Assembly: GCA_000990005.1 (NCBI GenBank)
Contig: LBPF01000006.1
Coordinates: 1 to 33,614 of the forward strand
Source: Candidatus Woesebacteria bacterium GW2011_GWB1_33_38
Lineage (GTDB): Bacteria > Patescibacteriota > Microgenomatia > UBA8517
Direction: 5' to 3'
Length of the DNA stretch: 33,614 nt
A program made the position numbers and the translations under genes. The notes below the pieces were generated by a model that made no database searches, was not told the DNA's origin, and saw only the letters and a program-made list of their open reading frames with translations. This document shows positions 22,602 through 30,025 of the stretch, piece after piece; position 1 is the first letter of the stretch; the number at the start of each line of letters is the position of its first letter.

Positions 22602-22856
22602 ATGCCTTTTATATATCCGCGTAACTTACGGCCAGGAGTAAATCTTTTGGTTCATTTAACAAATACCTTCTCAAAAAGACCTGTTCCTTTGGGGAAAGTA
22701 CTTGAAAAACGAACTGAGCATAACGATCCAGGTCCAGATACTGAAATCTTAGTTATTCAAAAAGAATCAGGTGAACTAGTTGAAGTATCTTATTCGTTAA
22801 CTACTGGAAAAGCAGGAGCTTTATCTTCCGGGTTTGCTGAACGAAGAATAGGTTAA
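22602..22856 (+). CDS. small protein of unknown function, 84 aa
   Basis: An 84-residue soluble protein with beta-like segments (VNLLVHLTN, ILVIQKESGELVEVSY) and Gly-rich ends. It overlaps the end of the convergent winged-helix regulator by 4 nt. The upstream CTCAA box and 13-bp direct repeats mark it as a regulated gene. No family recognised. Confidence 0.55.
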   Translation: MPFIYPRNLRPGVNLLVHLTNTFSKRPVPLGKVLEKRTEHNDPGPDTEILVIQKESGELVEVSYSLTTGKAGALSSGFAERRIG

Positions 22857-23863
22857 TTAAAAATATATCCTTTTCCTCTTTTGGTAAAGATGACTTCTTT
22901 GTTAATTCCTAAAGTTTTTATTTTTCGCCTTAGATTTTCAACCAGTTTAGCCATGGCTTCGAGAGAAAACTTATCATCTGCCTTATCTTTCCAGATTATA
23001 TTTGCTACTTGATCAAAGTCTAAAATTTTTCCTTTATTTTTAATTAATGCAGTAAGTAAATCCTTTTCCTGTTTTGAGAATATTATATTTTCTAAGTTAA
23101 TTTTGATTTCTTTTTGAGGAAAACCTAATTTTACTAAATATTTATTTGATTTAGTTATTGTATCTTTTGAAAAAGAAAATTGTGATCTAATTATATTTTT
23201 AAAATTAGGATAATATTTTTTAAAAATAGTGTTTTCAAAAATGAATGAAATTGCTGACATTCTTTTTAAATATTTTTCCTCATTAATCTCCCCACCTATC
23301 CAATTTTCAACAATATATAAATTTTGTAAAATACCAGCTCCAATATTTCCAGCAGGAAGATCAACTCGAGATGTAACCAATAAATTGAATTTGTTACCGA
23401 TTCTTGGAGGGTTAAATGAACCAAGTGTTCCAAAAGGTGTAATCAAAACATTGATTTCGTGTACTTTTGAAATAGCCTTTTTAAAATCCAGGAATTTATC
23501 AACATCATTAAAAAATGACTCTTCAATTTTTTGCCAGTCTTTTTTAATTTTTTCTATGCCACTTCTCAAATTATCTTTTTTAAATTTTATAAGATGTAAC
23601 TTAATTTCATCGATTGCGGATTGCGGATATGTAGTGGAAAAGTTTTTGTTGGGGTTAAAATTAATAGTTCTCCAGAAATTTTTGGAATAGGGGAGGTTGG
23701 GAAAGTAAACTGTTTTAGGATTTCCCCTTTCAAGATTTGGAGTAACTGCAAATCCGCCATCTTGATATTCTCCCGTGCTTATACCTTTAGCCAAAAAACA
23801 AAGATACTGTGCTTCCAAATCTCCCGTAATATCGGTTACTATATTTACTTTAGGATAATTCAT
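22853..23863 (-). CDS. regulator with C-terminal OmpR-type winged helix, 336 aa
   Basis: The last about 85 residues form a winged helix: IIFSKQEKDLLTALIKNKGK, DQVANIIW, AKLVENLRRKIKTLGIN, FTKRGKGYIFN. The N-terminal about 245 residues are a separate sensor-like domain. The segment INVLITPFGTLGSFNPPRIG and the following helix vaguely resemble predicted metallopeptidases, but no HExxH is present, so any such origin would be inactive (weak inference). The ATG at 23863 is preferred over 23926 because a minus-strand TATAAT (23903-23898) lies between them. It is divergent from a small gene at 23951, as the other two winged-helix regulators are from theirs. Confidence 0.75.
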   Translation of the reverse strand: MNYPKVNIVTDITGDLEAQYLCFLAKGISTGEYQDGGFAVTPNLERGNPKTVYFPNLPYSKNFWRTINFNPNKNFSTTYPQSAIDEIKLHLIKFKKDNLRSGIEKIKKDWQKIEESFFNDVDKFLDFKKAISKVHEINVLITPFGTLGSFNPPRIGNKFNLLVTSRVDLPAGNIGAGILQNLYIVENWIGGEINEEKYLKRMSAISFIFENTIFKKYYPNFKNIIRSQFSFSKDTITKSNKYLVKLGFPQKEIKINLENIIFSKQEKDLLTALIKNKGKILDFDQVANIIWKDKADDKFSLEAMAKLVENLRRKIKTLGINKEVIFTKRGKGYIFN

Positions 23864-23867
23864 ATAC

Positions 23868-23903
23868 TCACTCAAGATGTTTGTTTTGAGTACTGATATT
23901 ATA
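23868..23903. promoter_or_regulatory. divergent promoter with ACTCAA/TTGAGT inverted repeat
   Basis: ACTCAA (23869-23874) and TTGAGT (23885-23890) flank a 10-nt centre between the regulator start and overlapping -10 boxes: minus TATAAT 23903-23898, plus TATTAT near 23897. The CTCAA core matches the dispersed CTCAA boxes, suggesting they share this regulator. Confidence 0.5.
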
Positions 23904-23950
23904 CCCTGTAGTAAAGCTAGAAACAAGAAAGGAAGAAAGGAGGCGAAAAT

Positions 23951-24208
23951 ATGAATACAGAAAAAAAAGATGTACTACAACTACTTGATTCAGCAGATGA
24001 AATGGATGCTACATTTCCTGATTGGAGAGAACAAGTAATTAGATTTTTAGGAGCCGATCCACTGAGGAGATATACTCCAGAAAAACTTATAGAATTGAGT
24101 CAAGATCCTACTAAATTATATAAAGCTTATAGACACGAATTTATTTGTGGAGCGATTGGAGGCGATGGTTTATCAGATAGTGCTCTTGCAATCAGACCTG
24201 AGCTTTAA
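23951..24208 (+). CDS. small acidic protein of unknown function, 85 aa
   Basis: An 85-residue helical, acidic protein (DVLQLLDSADEMDATFPDWR; PEKLIELSQDPTKLYKAYRH) with one Cys. A strong AAGGAGG Shine-Dalgarno site precedes the ATG. Divergent from the winged-helix regulator at 23863. No family recognised. Confidence 0.6.
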   Translation: MNTEKKDVLQLLDSADEMDATFPDWREQVIRFLGADPLRRYTPEKLIELSQDPTKLYKAYRHEFICGAIGGDGLSDSALAIRPEL

Positions 24209-24273
24209 ATTAAGTGTGGTGATGGTAGCTTATAACAACAGTTCCCCGAGCCTAACGTAATATAAAATGATAT

Positions 24274-24312
24274 TAATCTATATCTTGACAAAATATAGAT
24301 TAGTACTAAAAT
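24274..24312 (+). promoter_or_regulatory. promoter and inverted-repeat operator of ATPase copy 3
   Basis: Arms TAATCTATAT (24274-24283) and ATATAGATTA (24293-24302) flank a 9-nt centre that holds the -35 TTGACA (24285-24290). TAAAAT (24307-24312) follows at 16-nt spacing, 7 nt before the ATG, so the mRNA should be leaderless. Confidence 0.75.
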
Positions 24313-24319
24313 ATATTGT

Positions 24320-25480
24320 ATGAATATAGTAAAACGAGATATCGAGGATGATATAGAAGAATATCTCAAAAGCGATGGAATAAAGACATTATTTATTTGG
24401 GGACCCAGACGTTCAGGTAAAACCACATTAATTGATAATTTAGCCAAAAAACTGAAGGTTACTAAATACAACTTTGATCTCGCTTCTGATCGTGATAAGT
24501 TTCAACCACGTAGAGATATACTTGAGAAAATTGCTTCTGAAAATAAAGTAATACTAATCGACGAAGTACAAAATTATCCTGCATCTACTGTAATGCTTAA
24601 ATTATTACATGATGAATTTAAAAAGAAGGTTATCGCGACGGGGAGTTCAGAACTTCGTCAAAAAACAGGTCAGGAATTTGATACTATGGCTGGAAGATTT
24701 AATGAGATCTATTGTTTACCTTTATCAATCTCTGAAATTGTAAATAATGAGAGTCCAAAATCTTCAGAGATGACAGAATTTACTAAAAAAATGGTTATTA
24801 ATTCACAAATATGGGGGATGTATCCGGAAGTCTATTCAAGTAGTAGTATTTTATCAGAAAGCAAAAGAATTGATTTGCTTCAAAAAATACTTGATACTTA
24901 TATACTTAAAGACGTTGTCGATATATACGAACTAAAAAACCAAAAATTAGCCAAGGATATTCTCACTAAAATAGCTTTACAGCTGGGGTCCGAAGTTTCA
25001 CTTAATGAAATTGCCAAATCACTTAATGCATATCCTGCAACCGTCTCAAATTATATTGAGATCTTTATCAAAAACTATATTTTGATACCAATGCCGTCAT
25101 TTAAAACTAACATGAGAAGAGCTGTTTCTGAGAATCGTAAACTTTACTTTTATGATCTAGGGATTCGCAACGCACTAATTCAAGATTTTAGAGATTTAGA
25201 TTTGCGTCAAGATAAAGGTGGAGTTTTTGAGAATTTTGTAATTATCGAATTAGAAAAACTGCGTCGAATTACAAATACAAAAATAAATTTTTATTTTTAC
25301 CGCGAATATGGGGGTAAAGAAATTGATATAGTTATAGAGGACTACAAAAAAAATTATATAACTGTTGAAGTCAAATCAAAAACTGGCAGAGTCCAAGATA
25401 TATTTCCAATTAAAAACAGAACTGAAGTAATAACAACCCAAAATTATTATGAAAAGATAAAATCCTTGAATTGGGATTAA
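24320..25480 (+). CDS. AAA_14 / DUF4143 family ATPase, copy 3
   Basis: A 386-aa ATPase with Walker A GPRRSGKT (28-35), Walker B VILIDEVQ (77-84), sensor VIATGSSE and the family segment MAGRFNEIYCLPLSISEI. A winged-helix stretch (VSLNEIAKSLNAYPATVSNY) precedes the nuclease-fold motif GKEIDIVI...TVEVKSK (332-353). It is a single gene with its own operator palindrome, inserted head-to-head against the ribosomal operon, ending 4 nt into the convergent rplA stop. Role unknown, as for the other two copies. Confidence 0.86.
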   Translation: MNIVKRDIEDDIEEYLKSDGIKTLFIWGPRRSGKTTLIDNLAKKLKVTKYNFDLASDRDKFQPRRDILEKIASENKVILIDEVQNYPASTVMLKLLHDEFKKKVIATGSSELRQKTGQEFDTMAGRFNEIYCLPLSISEIVNNESPKSSEMTEFTKKMVINSQIWGMYPEVYSSSSILSESKRIDLLQKILDTYILKDVVDIYELKNQKLAKDILTKIALQLGSEVSLNEIAKSLNAYPATVSNYIEIFIKNYILIPMPSFKTNMRRAVSENRKLYFYDLGIRNALIQDFRDLDLRQDKGGVFENFVIIELEKLRRITNTKINFYFYREYGGKEIDIVIEDYKKNYITVEVKSKTGRVQDIFPIKNRTEVITTQNYYEKIKSLNWD

Positions 25481-26253
25481 ATTTGAATTTTTACACTTGG
25501 GGACATGGTGGATTTAATGAAGGTTCTGACTATTGTTTTACTACCTCCAAGTTTATCTAAAATAGTTTCTGCATTTTTGACAAGCTCACTCAAATCTTGT
25601 GATACTTTTCCAAAAGAAGTGTGAATTAGAGGGACTTCCTTTTCAGTTTTCAAATTAATTGTGTTTCCACCAAATTTTTCTTTGTCTTTAACTGATTTAA
25701 CAATTGTTCCATTCTTTGGATTTGGCATTAAGCCCCTTGGGCCCAGTAATTTAGCATACATTACAAGTTTTGGCATCATATCAGCTGTTGTCAAAAGTAC
25801 GTCAAAATCAATCTTCCCTATTTTCAATTTTTCTAAAGTTTCCTCAGTAGCAAATTCTATTCTTTTTTGTTTTCCAGCTGAATAGGGAAGTGTGACATTA
25901 ATATTTACTCCTGTCTTTTTGACTACTAAATGCATTTCCATTGTGCCGTCAAATTTAGAGTATGAAGTCTCTTTAACAAGTTTAATTGCGTCAGTTAGTT
26001 TATATGAGTTTGTCTTGTTTATCTTTAATTTAGCCTCCAAATATTTTTTACCTCTTTGTTTTTCAATTATTTCTTTTTTTACTTTAATCTCTGATTGTGC
26101 TGTCTCATCTTGTAATACCTGTTCTACTTTTGGTACGTCTAATACTTTTTCTTTTTCTATATCTCTTTTAGCTTTTTTCTCAGCATACTTTTCGGCTGAA
26201 GTTTTTTTGATTTCTTCCGTTTCTGTTACAAAAGCAGTTTTTGTTTTACCCAT
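25477..26253 (-). CDS. rplA: ribosomal protein uL1 with a charged N-terminal extension
   Basis: A 258-aa uL1. The core from about residue 68 is canonical (KYLEAKLKINKTNSYKLTDA, LLGPRGLMPNPKNGTIVKSV, FIKSTMSP). The first about 65 residues are a Lys/Glu-rich extension absent from typical uL1 (around 230 aa), probably helical or disordered. It binds 23S rRNA at the L1 stalk and in many bacteria represses its own operon. It starts 8 nt after the rplK stop. Downstream, where rplJ would normally follow, the accessory cassette begins. Confidence 0.95.
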   Translation of the reverse strand: MGKTKTAFVTETEEIKKTSAEKYAEKKAKRDIEKEKVLDVPKVEQVLQDETAQSEIKVKKEIIEKQRGKKYLEAKLKINKTNSYKLTDAIKLVKETSYSKFDGTMEMHLVVKKTGVNINVTLPYSAGKQKRIEFATEETLEKLKIGKIDFDVLLTTADMMPKLVMYAKLLGPRGLMPNPKNGTIVKSVKDKEKFGGNTINLKTEKEVPLIHTSFGKVSQDLSELVKNAETILDKLGGSKTIVRTFIKSTMSPSVKIQI

Positions 26254-26261
26254 AAATTTAT

Positions 26262-26696
26262 TTACAAGCTTTGCTTATCGACTTTAATTCCCATACTTCT
26301 AGCAGTTCCTGCAACTATTTTTACAGCCATCTTTAAATCTTTAGTATTCAAGTCATCCATTTTTTCTTTGGCAATTTCTTCAGCTTGGTTTTTAGTTAAT
26401 ACGGCAATTGTTTCTCTGCCTGCAGTGCCAGATGCTTTTTCAAGACCAAGTACTTTTTTAATCATTGCTGAAACTGGGGCCTTTTTGATTATGAAATCAA
26501 AACTTCTGTCTTCATAAATTGTGATGACTGCAGGGACTATCTGACCTTTCATGTCTTTGGTTTTGTCATTGTAAGCTTTGACAAAATCCATAATGGCAAT
26601 ACCATGTTGTCCTAAGGCAGTACCAACTGGAGGTGCAGGTGTGGCTTCACCACCCTTGAGGTTTATCTTAACTAATGTTTTAATTTTCTTTGCCAT
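26262..26696 (-). CDS. rplK: ribosomal protein uL11
   Basis: A 144-aa uL11 of full length, with the N-terminal GGEATPAPPVGTALGQHGI motif near residues 16-34 and the C-terminal rRNA-binding domain ending GTARSMGIKV. ATG 26696 begins the canonical MAKKIKTLVKINL; an open frame reaching further upstream (to 26912) is not conserved sequence. Normally cotranscribed with nusG, but here a Fic gene and a small gene on the other strand lie between, so it needs its own promoter in 26700-26800. Confidence 0.97.
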   Translation of the reverse strand: MAKKIKTLVKINLKGGEATPAPPVGTALGQHGIAIMDFVKAYNDKTKDMKGQIVPAVITIYEDRSFDFIIKKAPVSAMIKKVLGLEKASGTAGRETIAVLTKNQAEEIAKEKMDDLNTKDLKMAVKIVAGTARSMGIKVDKQSL

Positions 26697-26807
26697 ATAA
26701 CAAGATATAAAGTGATTTGATATAAAGATATTAAGTGAAGGATAAAAACACTTCGACTTAAAGTCTTCCACATTAATTTGTGGTAGATGAATACTAACAT
26801 AGAAAAT

Positions 26808-26836
26808 TTGACTTTTCAATAGACGAGTAATATACT
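26808..26836 (+). promoter_or_regulatory. promoter of the 26847 small gene
   Basis: TTGACT (26808-26813), 17-nt spacer, TATACT (26831-26836), 10 nt before the ATG at 26847. No Shine-Dalgarno site. Confidence 0.6.
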
Positions 26837-26846
26837 TCACACCAAT

Positions 26847-27131
26847 ATGGCATTTGCAAGATTTAACAGAGCACGGCGTTTGGGGGCATATGGAAAAATG
26901 GTGAGTGATCAACTTACAGTGGCCGAAGTTTTTGCTAAAGATGTAAATGCAACTAAGGCTGAAATTAAATCAAATGAAACTACAGATTGGCATCAGGGTG
27001 GAGATATACTCTGTACTTCCCCAAGACATACAGGACTTAAAAGATGGCTTCCTTTGGCAGAAAAATTGCGAGATCGTGCAATTGAAAATATAGGTAACAT
27101 TGACTCTACTGCAGTTGAAAGAAACGGATAA
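26847..27131 (+). CDS. small protein of unknown function, 94 aa
   Basis: A 94-residue protein with a basic start (MAFARFNRARRLGAYGK), a central WHQGGDILCTSPRHTGLKRW segment containing His, Cys and Trp, and a helical end. No family recognised. Inserted between nusG and rplK on the opposite strand, with its own promoter. Confidence 0.55.
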   Translation: MAFARFNRARRLGAYGKMVSDQLTVAEVFAKDVNATKAEIKSNETTDWHQGGDILCTSPRHTGLKRWLPLAEKLRDRAIENIGNIDSTAVERNG

Positions 27132-27172
27132 ACACTTCTTTTTGGTGTGAATTTGGGTGAGAAATGACTTGA

Positions 27173-27213
27173 ATTCACGTAAACTTGACAAATTAGCGTG
27201 AATATATTATAAT
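27173..27213 (+). promoter_or_regulatory. consensus promoter and inverted repeat of the Fic gene
   Basis: TTGACA (27185-27190), 17-nt spacer, TATAAT (27208-27213): a perfect consensus. The ATG follows 6 nt later, so transcription probably starts at or within a nucleotide of the A of ATG. Arms ATTCACG (27173-27179) and CGTGAAT (27197-27203) flank the -35. Confidence 0.75.
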
Positions 27214-27219
27214 CATTTC

Positions 27220-28092
27220 ATGATTCTAGGAAATTCTATAAAAACTAAAATTGATGAGTTAAAGAAAGAGTTTGATGAGCTTAAAATTGATAAAGAACCA
27301 CTTCTTAATTTAATAGATGAAGCTGAAATTGCAGAAAGTGTATATAACAGTAATGCAATCGAAAACTCGACTTTGACCTTAAAAGAGACCGAAAAAATAT
27401 TGATGGATCTTGAAGTTTCAAAAGATCTAAATTTAAGAGAAGTTTTTGAAGCTAAGAATCTGGCTAGAATTATGGAGTATCTTCGAAATAAAAATAATAT
27501 AGCTGAGTTGAATACTGATTTCATGTTTTTTTTACATAAAATGCTTTTAGAAAATATTAATTCTAGTATTTCAGGCAGATTTAGAGAAAATAATGAATAT
27601 GTACGAGTTAGTACTCATATTGGGGCACCTCCTCAAAAAATAGTTGAATTAATTAAAAATCTACTAATTGAATATTCAAGCAATAATAATAGTTACTTTT
27701 TAGAAAAGGTTGCGAAATTTCATCTCGAGTTTGAATCAATCCATCCGTTTAACGATGGTAATGGAAGAATGGGTCGAGTTTTACTAAATTTTCAACTAGG
27801 ATGTCTTGGTTTTCCCAATATTATTGTCAAAAATAAAGAAAAACTTAATTATTATCTAGCCTTTAATGAATATAATGAATCAAAAAAAGTTAAAACTATG
27901 TTTGAGATAATAAGTAAAGCGTTAACCGAATCATTATATAAACGCCTTGCCTATCTAAAAGGATTAAAGATAATTAGATTATCAGAATATGTAAGGTTAA
28001 ATAAAAGTAAAGGATCTTCTTTATTTAATTTTGCTAAACGTCAAACTATCCCAGCATTCAGGGAAAAAGGAATTTGGAAAATTGGAATCTAG
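27220..28092 (+). CDS. Fic domain AMP-transferase with N-terminal inhibitory helix
   Basis: A 290-aa Fic protein. The active-site motif HPFNDGNGRMGR (175-186) is complete. The inhibitory motif SNAIEN (44-49, S/T-x3-E-G/N) lies N-terminal, as in class II Fic proteins, which are held inactive by their own helix. The last about 50 residues (LSEYVRLNKSKGSSLFNFAK, then TIPAFREKGIWKIG) resemble a small excisionase-like DNA-binding domain, which could let it bind its own operator (inference). Fic enzymes usually move AMP onto a Tyr, Ser or Thr of a target protein; the target is unknown. It is convergent with nusG, with 13 nt between stops. Confidence 0.9.
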   Translation: MILGNSIKTKIDELKKEFDELKIDKEPLLNLIDEAEIAESVYNSNAIENSTLTLKETEKILMDLEVSKDLNLREVFEAKNLARIMEYLRNKNNIAELNTDFMFFLHKMLLENINSSISGRFRENNEYVRVSTHIGAPPQKIVELIKNLLIEYSSNNNSYFLEKVAKFHLEFESIHPFNDGNGRMGRVLLNFQLGCLGFPNIIVKNKEKLNYYLAFNEYNESKKVKTMFEIISKALTESLYKRLAYLKGLKIIRLSEYVRLNKSKGSSLFNFAKRQTIPAFREKGIWKIGI

Positions 28093-28105
28093 ATTTTTTT
28101 GAGAT

Positions 28106-28723
28106 TTAAATCTTTTGTATCTGCAAGAAGTCAAGTTCTACTGGTGTTTCTCTTCCAAAAATTGATACTAAAACTTTTACTTTTCCTTTTTCTTCGTCAA
28201 TTTCATGAATTGTTCCTAAAAAGTCAGTAAATGGACCATCTGTGATTTTAACAGCCTCACCATTAATAAACTTAGTTTTATATCTTGGTGCAGGGGAGCT
28301 GACGAACTTTTGAATGTTGGCAACTTCTAATTCTGATAGTGCAGTAGGTTTATTGCCTGCGCCCACAAAACCTGTTATTCCTGCTGTAGTGCGAACAGCC
28401 AGCCATGTAGGATCATCCAAAATCATCTTTACAAGTAAATATCCTGGGAAGATTTTTTCTTTGATTTGGGATTTTTTGCCACTTCGAATTACGATTTTAT
28501 CTTGAGTGGGGACAAGCATTTCAAAGACTTTATCCTTTAGTCCCATCGTTTCAATTCTTTGACGAAGTTGCTCCATTACCCTAACTTCATGACCTGAAGA
28601 TGTGTGAACAACAAACCATTTGGCCATTGGGTTCTCAGATGCTGAGATAATCATGTGACCAGGAATCTTTTTACTTCCTGTTCCTTTTTCGCTAATTTGG
28701 GCCTCGTTTTGATTAGTATCCAT
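28106..28723 (-). CDS. nusG: transcription antitermination factor NusG
   Basis: A 205-aa NusG. A 33-residue low-complexity extension precedes the NGN domain ([39 protein letters not shown]), followed by the KOW domain ([19 protein letters not shown]). It binds RNA polymerase and the ribosome to promote elongation and coupling. It lies 10 nt after secE, the conserved order. Confidence 0.96.
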   Translation of the reverse strand: MDTNQNEAQISEKGTGSKKIPGHMIISASENPMAKWFVVHTSSGHEVRVMEQLRQRIETMGLKDKVFEMLVPTQDKIVIRSGKKSQIKEKIFPGYLLVKMILDDPTWLAVRTTAGITGFVGAGNKPTALSELEVANIQKFVSSPAPRYKTKFINGEAVKITDGPFTDFLGTIHEIDEEKGKVKVLVSIFGRETPVELDFLQIQKI

Positions 28724-28733
28724 ATTTATTAAT

Positions 28734-28919
28734 TTACCTCGCTACTAAATTCTCTAAAGCTTTTGTTAGACCAAAGTCAACTATACCTATAAAGATTGCA
28801 ACAATTGCAGAAATTACCAATACTAAACTTAGCAATTGTATCACTTCATTTCGTTTTGGCCAAGAGACTTTTTTAAGTTCAATTAAAACTTCGGAAAAGT
28901 AAGAAAAGATTTTATTCAT
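28734..28919 (-). CDS. secE: preprotein translocase subunit SecE
   Basis: A 61-aa single-span SecE: the amphipathic helix with the family motif [13 protein letters not shown], then one membrane helix (about 29-51). It stabilises SecY in the translocon. It sits between rpsU and nusG with gaps of 6 and 10 nt. Confidence 0.95.
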   Translation of the reverse strand: MNKIFSYFSEVLIELKKVSWPKRNEVIQLLSLVLVISAIVAIFIGIVDFGLTKALENLVAR

Positions 28920-28925
28920 TTTAGA

Positions 28926-29120
28926 TTAATAGTTCCTCTTTTTCTCAAGCATTCTTTGGAATTCAATTTTATATTTTTTCTCTTTCCTTTTTTCAGAAGG
29001 CTTTTTAAATCTCTCTCTGTCACGAAGTTCAAGCAAAAGACCAGACATAATTGTCTTTTTGCGAAATCTTGCTAGTAATGAGTCGTCCGACTCTCCTTTT
29101 TTCTTTGTTACAATGAACAT
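28926..29120 (-). CDS. rpsU: ribosomal protein bS21
   Basis: A 64-aa basic protein matching bS21: KKGESDDSLLARFRKK near the start, then KPSEKRKEKKYK. An AAGGAGG lies 14 nt before the ATG on the minus strand, rather far but the only candidate. Being just in front of secE is unusual; the tRNA-Trp/rpmG neighbourhood is more typical there. Confidence 0.88.
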   Translation of the reverse strand: MFIVTKKKGESDDSLLARFRKKTIMSGLLLELRDRERFKKPSEKRKEKKYKIEFQRMLEKKRNY

Positions 29121-29178
29121 AAATAGTAAAATCGCCTCCTTTCAAGAATAACATTAGAAACTATTTTACCACACTCAA

Positions 29179-29958
29179 TTAGATATTTATAGGTGGGGAG
29201 ATGTGAGAGATTTCTTTTTTGTTTTTCTTAAGTGCATAATAAATTGTTGAAATCACGATTAAGACAAACATTGCGAATAATGGAAGTGCGTATTTAGTAA
29301 AGAATTTATTTTCAGGTTCATATGAAAAAGCGGATTTACCAGATTCAGTAGGCGAAGCCTTAAGTGTTGTAGTTTTAAAAGATAATCCATATCCCGATCC
29401 AGATGGGACCGTTGACCCTTTTAACGTGCTTGTTGGTTTAGGTGTAGCTGTTTTCGGTTTGGCGGTTGTTGTTTTAATTGGAGTAGCTACACAATCACAA
29501 TTGGAGTCGGATGGGCAAACAGGATTTCTACAAAAACCTTGGTAACAATAGTAATTTGCTTGACAGTTGAAATTGCTTCCACATGTTCCACCACAATAAT
29601 TGGGAATCCCTGGTATAGAAGTTGCAGTAGCTGTTGCTGTGGCTGTTGCAGTAGAGGTTGGTGTCGGCGTAGTAGTTGGGGCGGGGCAGATACAATCAGG
29701 GTTTTCAGGGCACGCCTTGTTTCTACATAATCCGCTGTCAACATCTTCAGGGTAGCATGTTAATTCCTGAGGCCAAGGCTCTTCGTTTAGACAAATATTG
29801 TCAGGATCACAAAGATCATTACAAATAGACAATTGAATTACTTCACTAGCCTTTTCTTTTGGGTTTAAATTTAAATTAATAATTGACCACACAAAAATAG
29901 GAAGAGCTACTAAAAAAGCTACTAACAAACCAATTAACCCCAATTTTTTAGGAGGCAT
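29179..29958 (-). CDS. Cys-rich surface protein anchored by two membrane helices
   Basis: A 259-aa protein: an N-terminal helix (about 7-28, signal anchor), an external part with two similar Cys-rich modules (about 45-92 and 120-157, each ending near CP..(P/S)(D/N).(D/N)C.C), separated by a low-complexity Thr/Pro/Ala repeat (TPTPTSTATATATA), a second Thr/Pro-rich linker, a C-terminal helix (about 224-244) and a short basic tail. The Cys count suggests disulfides outside the cell. It resembles glycosylatable stalked surface proteins; function unknown. It lies between rpsU and its own leaderless promoter. Confidence 0.75.
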   Translation of the reverse strand: MPPKKLGLIGLLVAFLVALPIFVWSIINLNLNPKEKASEVIQLSICNDLCDPDNICLNEEPWPQELTCYPEDVDSGLCRNKACPENPDCICPAPTTTPTPTSTATATATATATSIPGIPNYCGGTCGSNFNCQANYYCYQGFCRNPVCPSDSNCDCVATPIKTTTAKPKTATPKPTSTLKGSTVPSGSGYGLSFKTTTLKASPTESGKSAFSYEPENKFFTKYALPLFAMFVLIVISTIYYALKKNKKEISHISPPINI

Positions 29959-29965
29959 ATAACTA

Positions 29966-30000
29966 ATAATAGAAATATGCTATCACAATGTCAATTGTGA
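29966..30000 (-). promoter_or_regulatory. promoter of the surface-protein gene with inverted repeat
   Basis: Minus-strand TTGACA (29994-29989), 17-nt spacer, TATTAT (29971-29966), 7 nt before the ATG at 29958. Arms TCACAAT (29983-29989) and ATTGTGA (29994-30000) flank the core of the -35. The gmd gene diverges from here. Confidence 0.6.
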
Positions 30001-30025
30001 AACATGTTTATACTATGTTATTATA

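Noticed and set aside
26697-26912. N-terminal extension of rplK to 26912
   Set aside because: Canonical uL11 begins at MAKK (26696); the upstream frame is unrelated sequence and overlaps the opposite-strand promoter and gene at 26808-26912.
29590-29700. Short tandem repeats around 29600-29690 as a CRISPR or mobile repeat
   Set aside because: They encode the Thr/Pro/Ala low-complexity linker of the surface protein; no spacers or regular repeat units. No CRISPR array was seen anywhere in the window.
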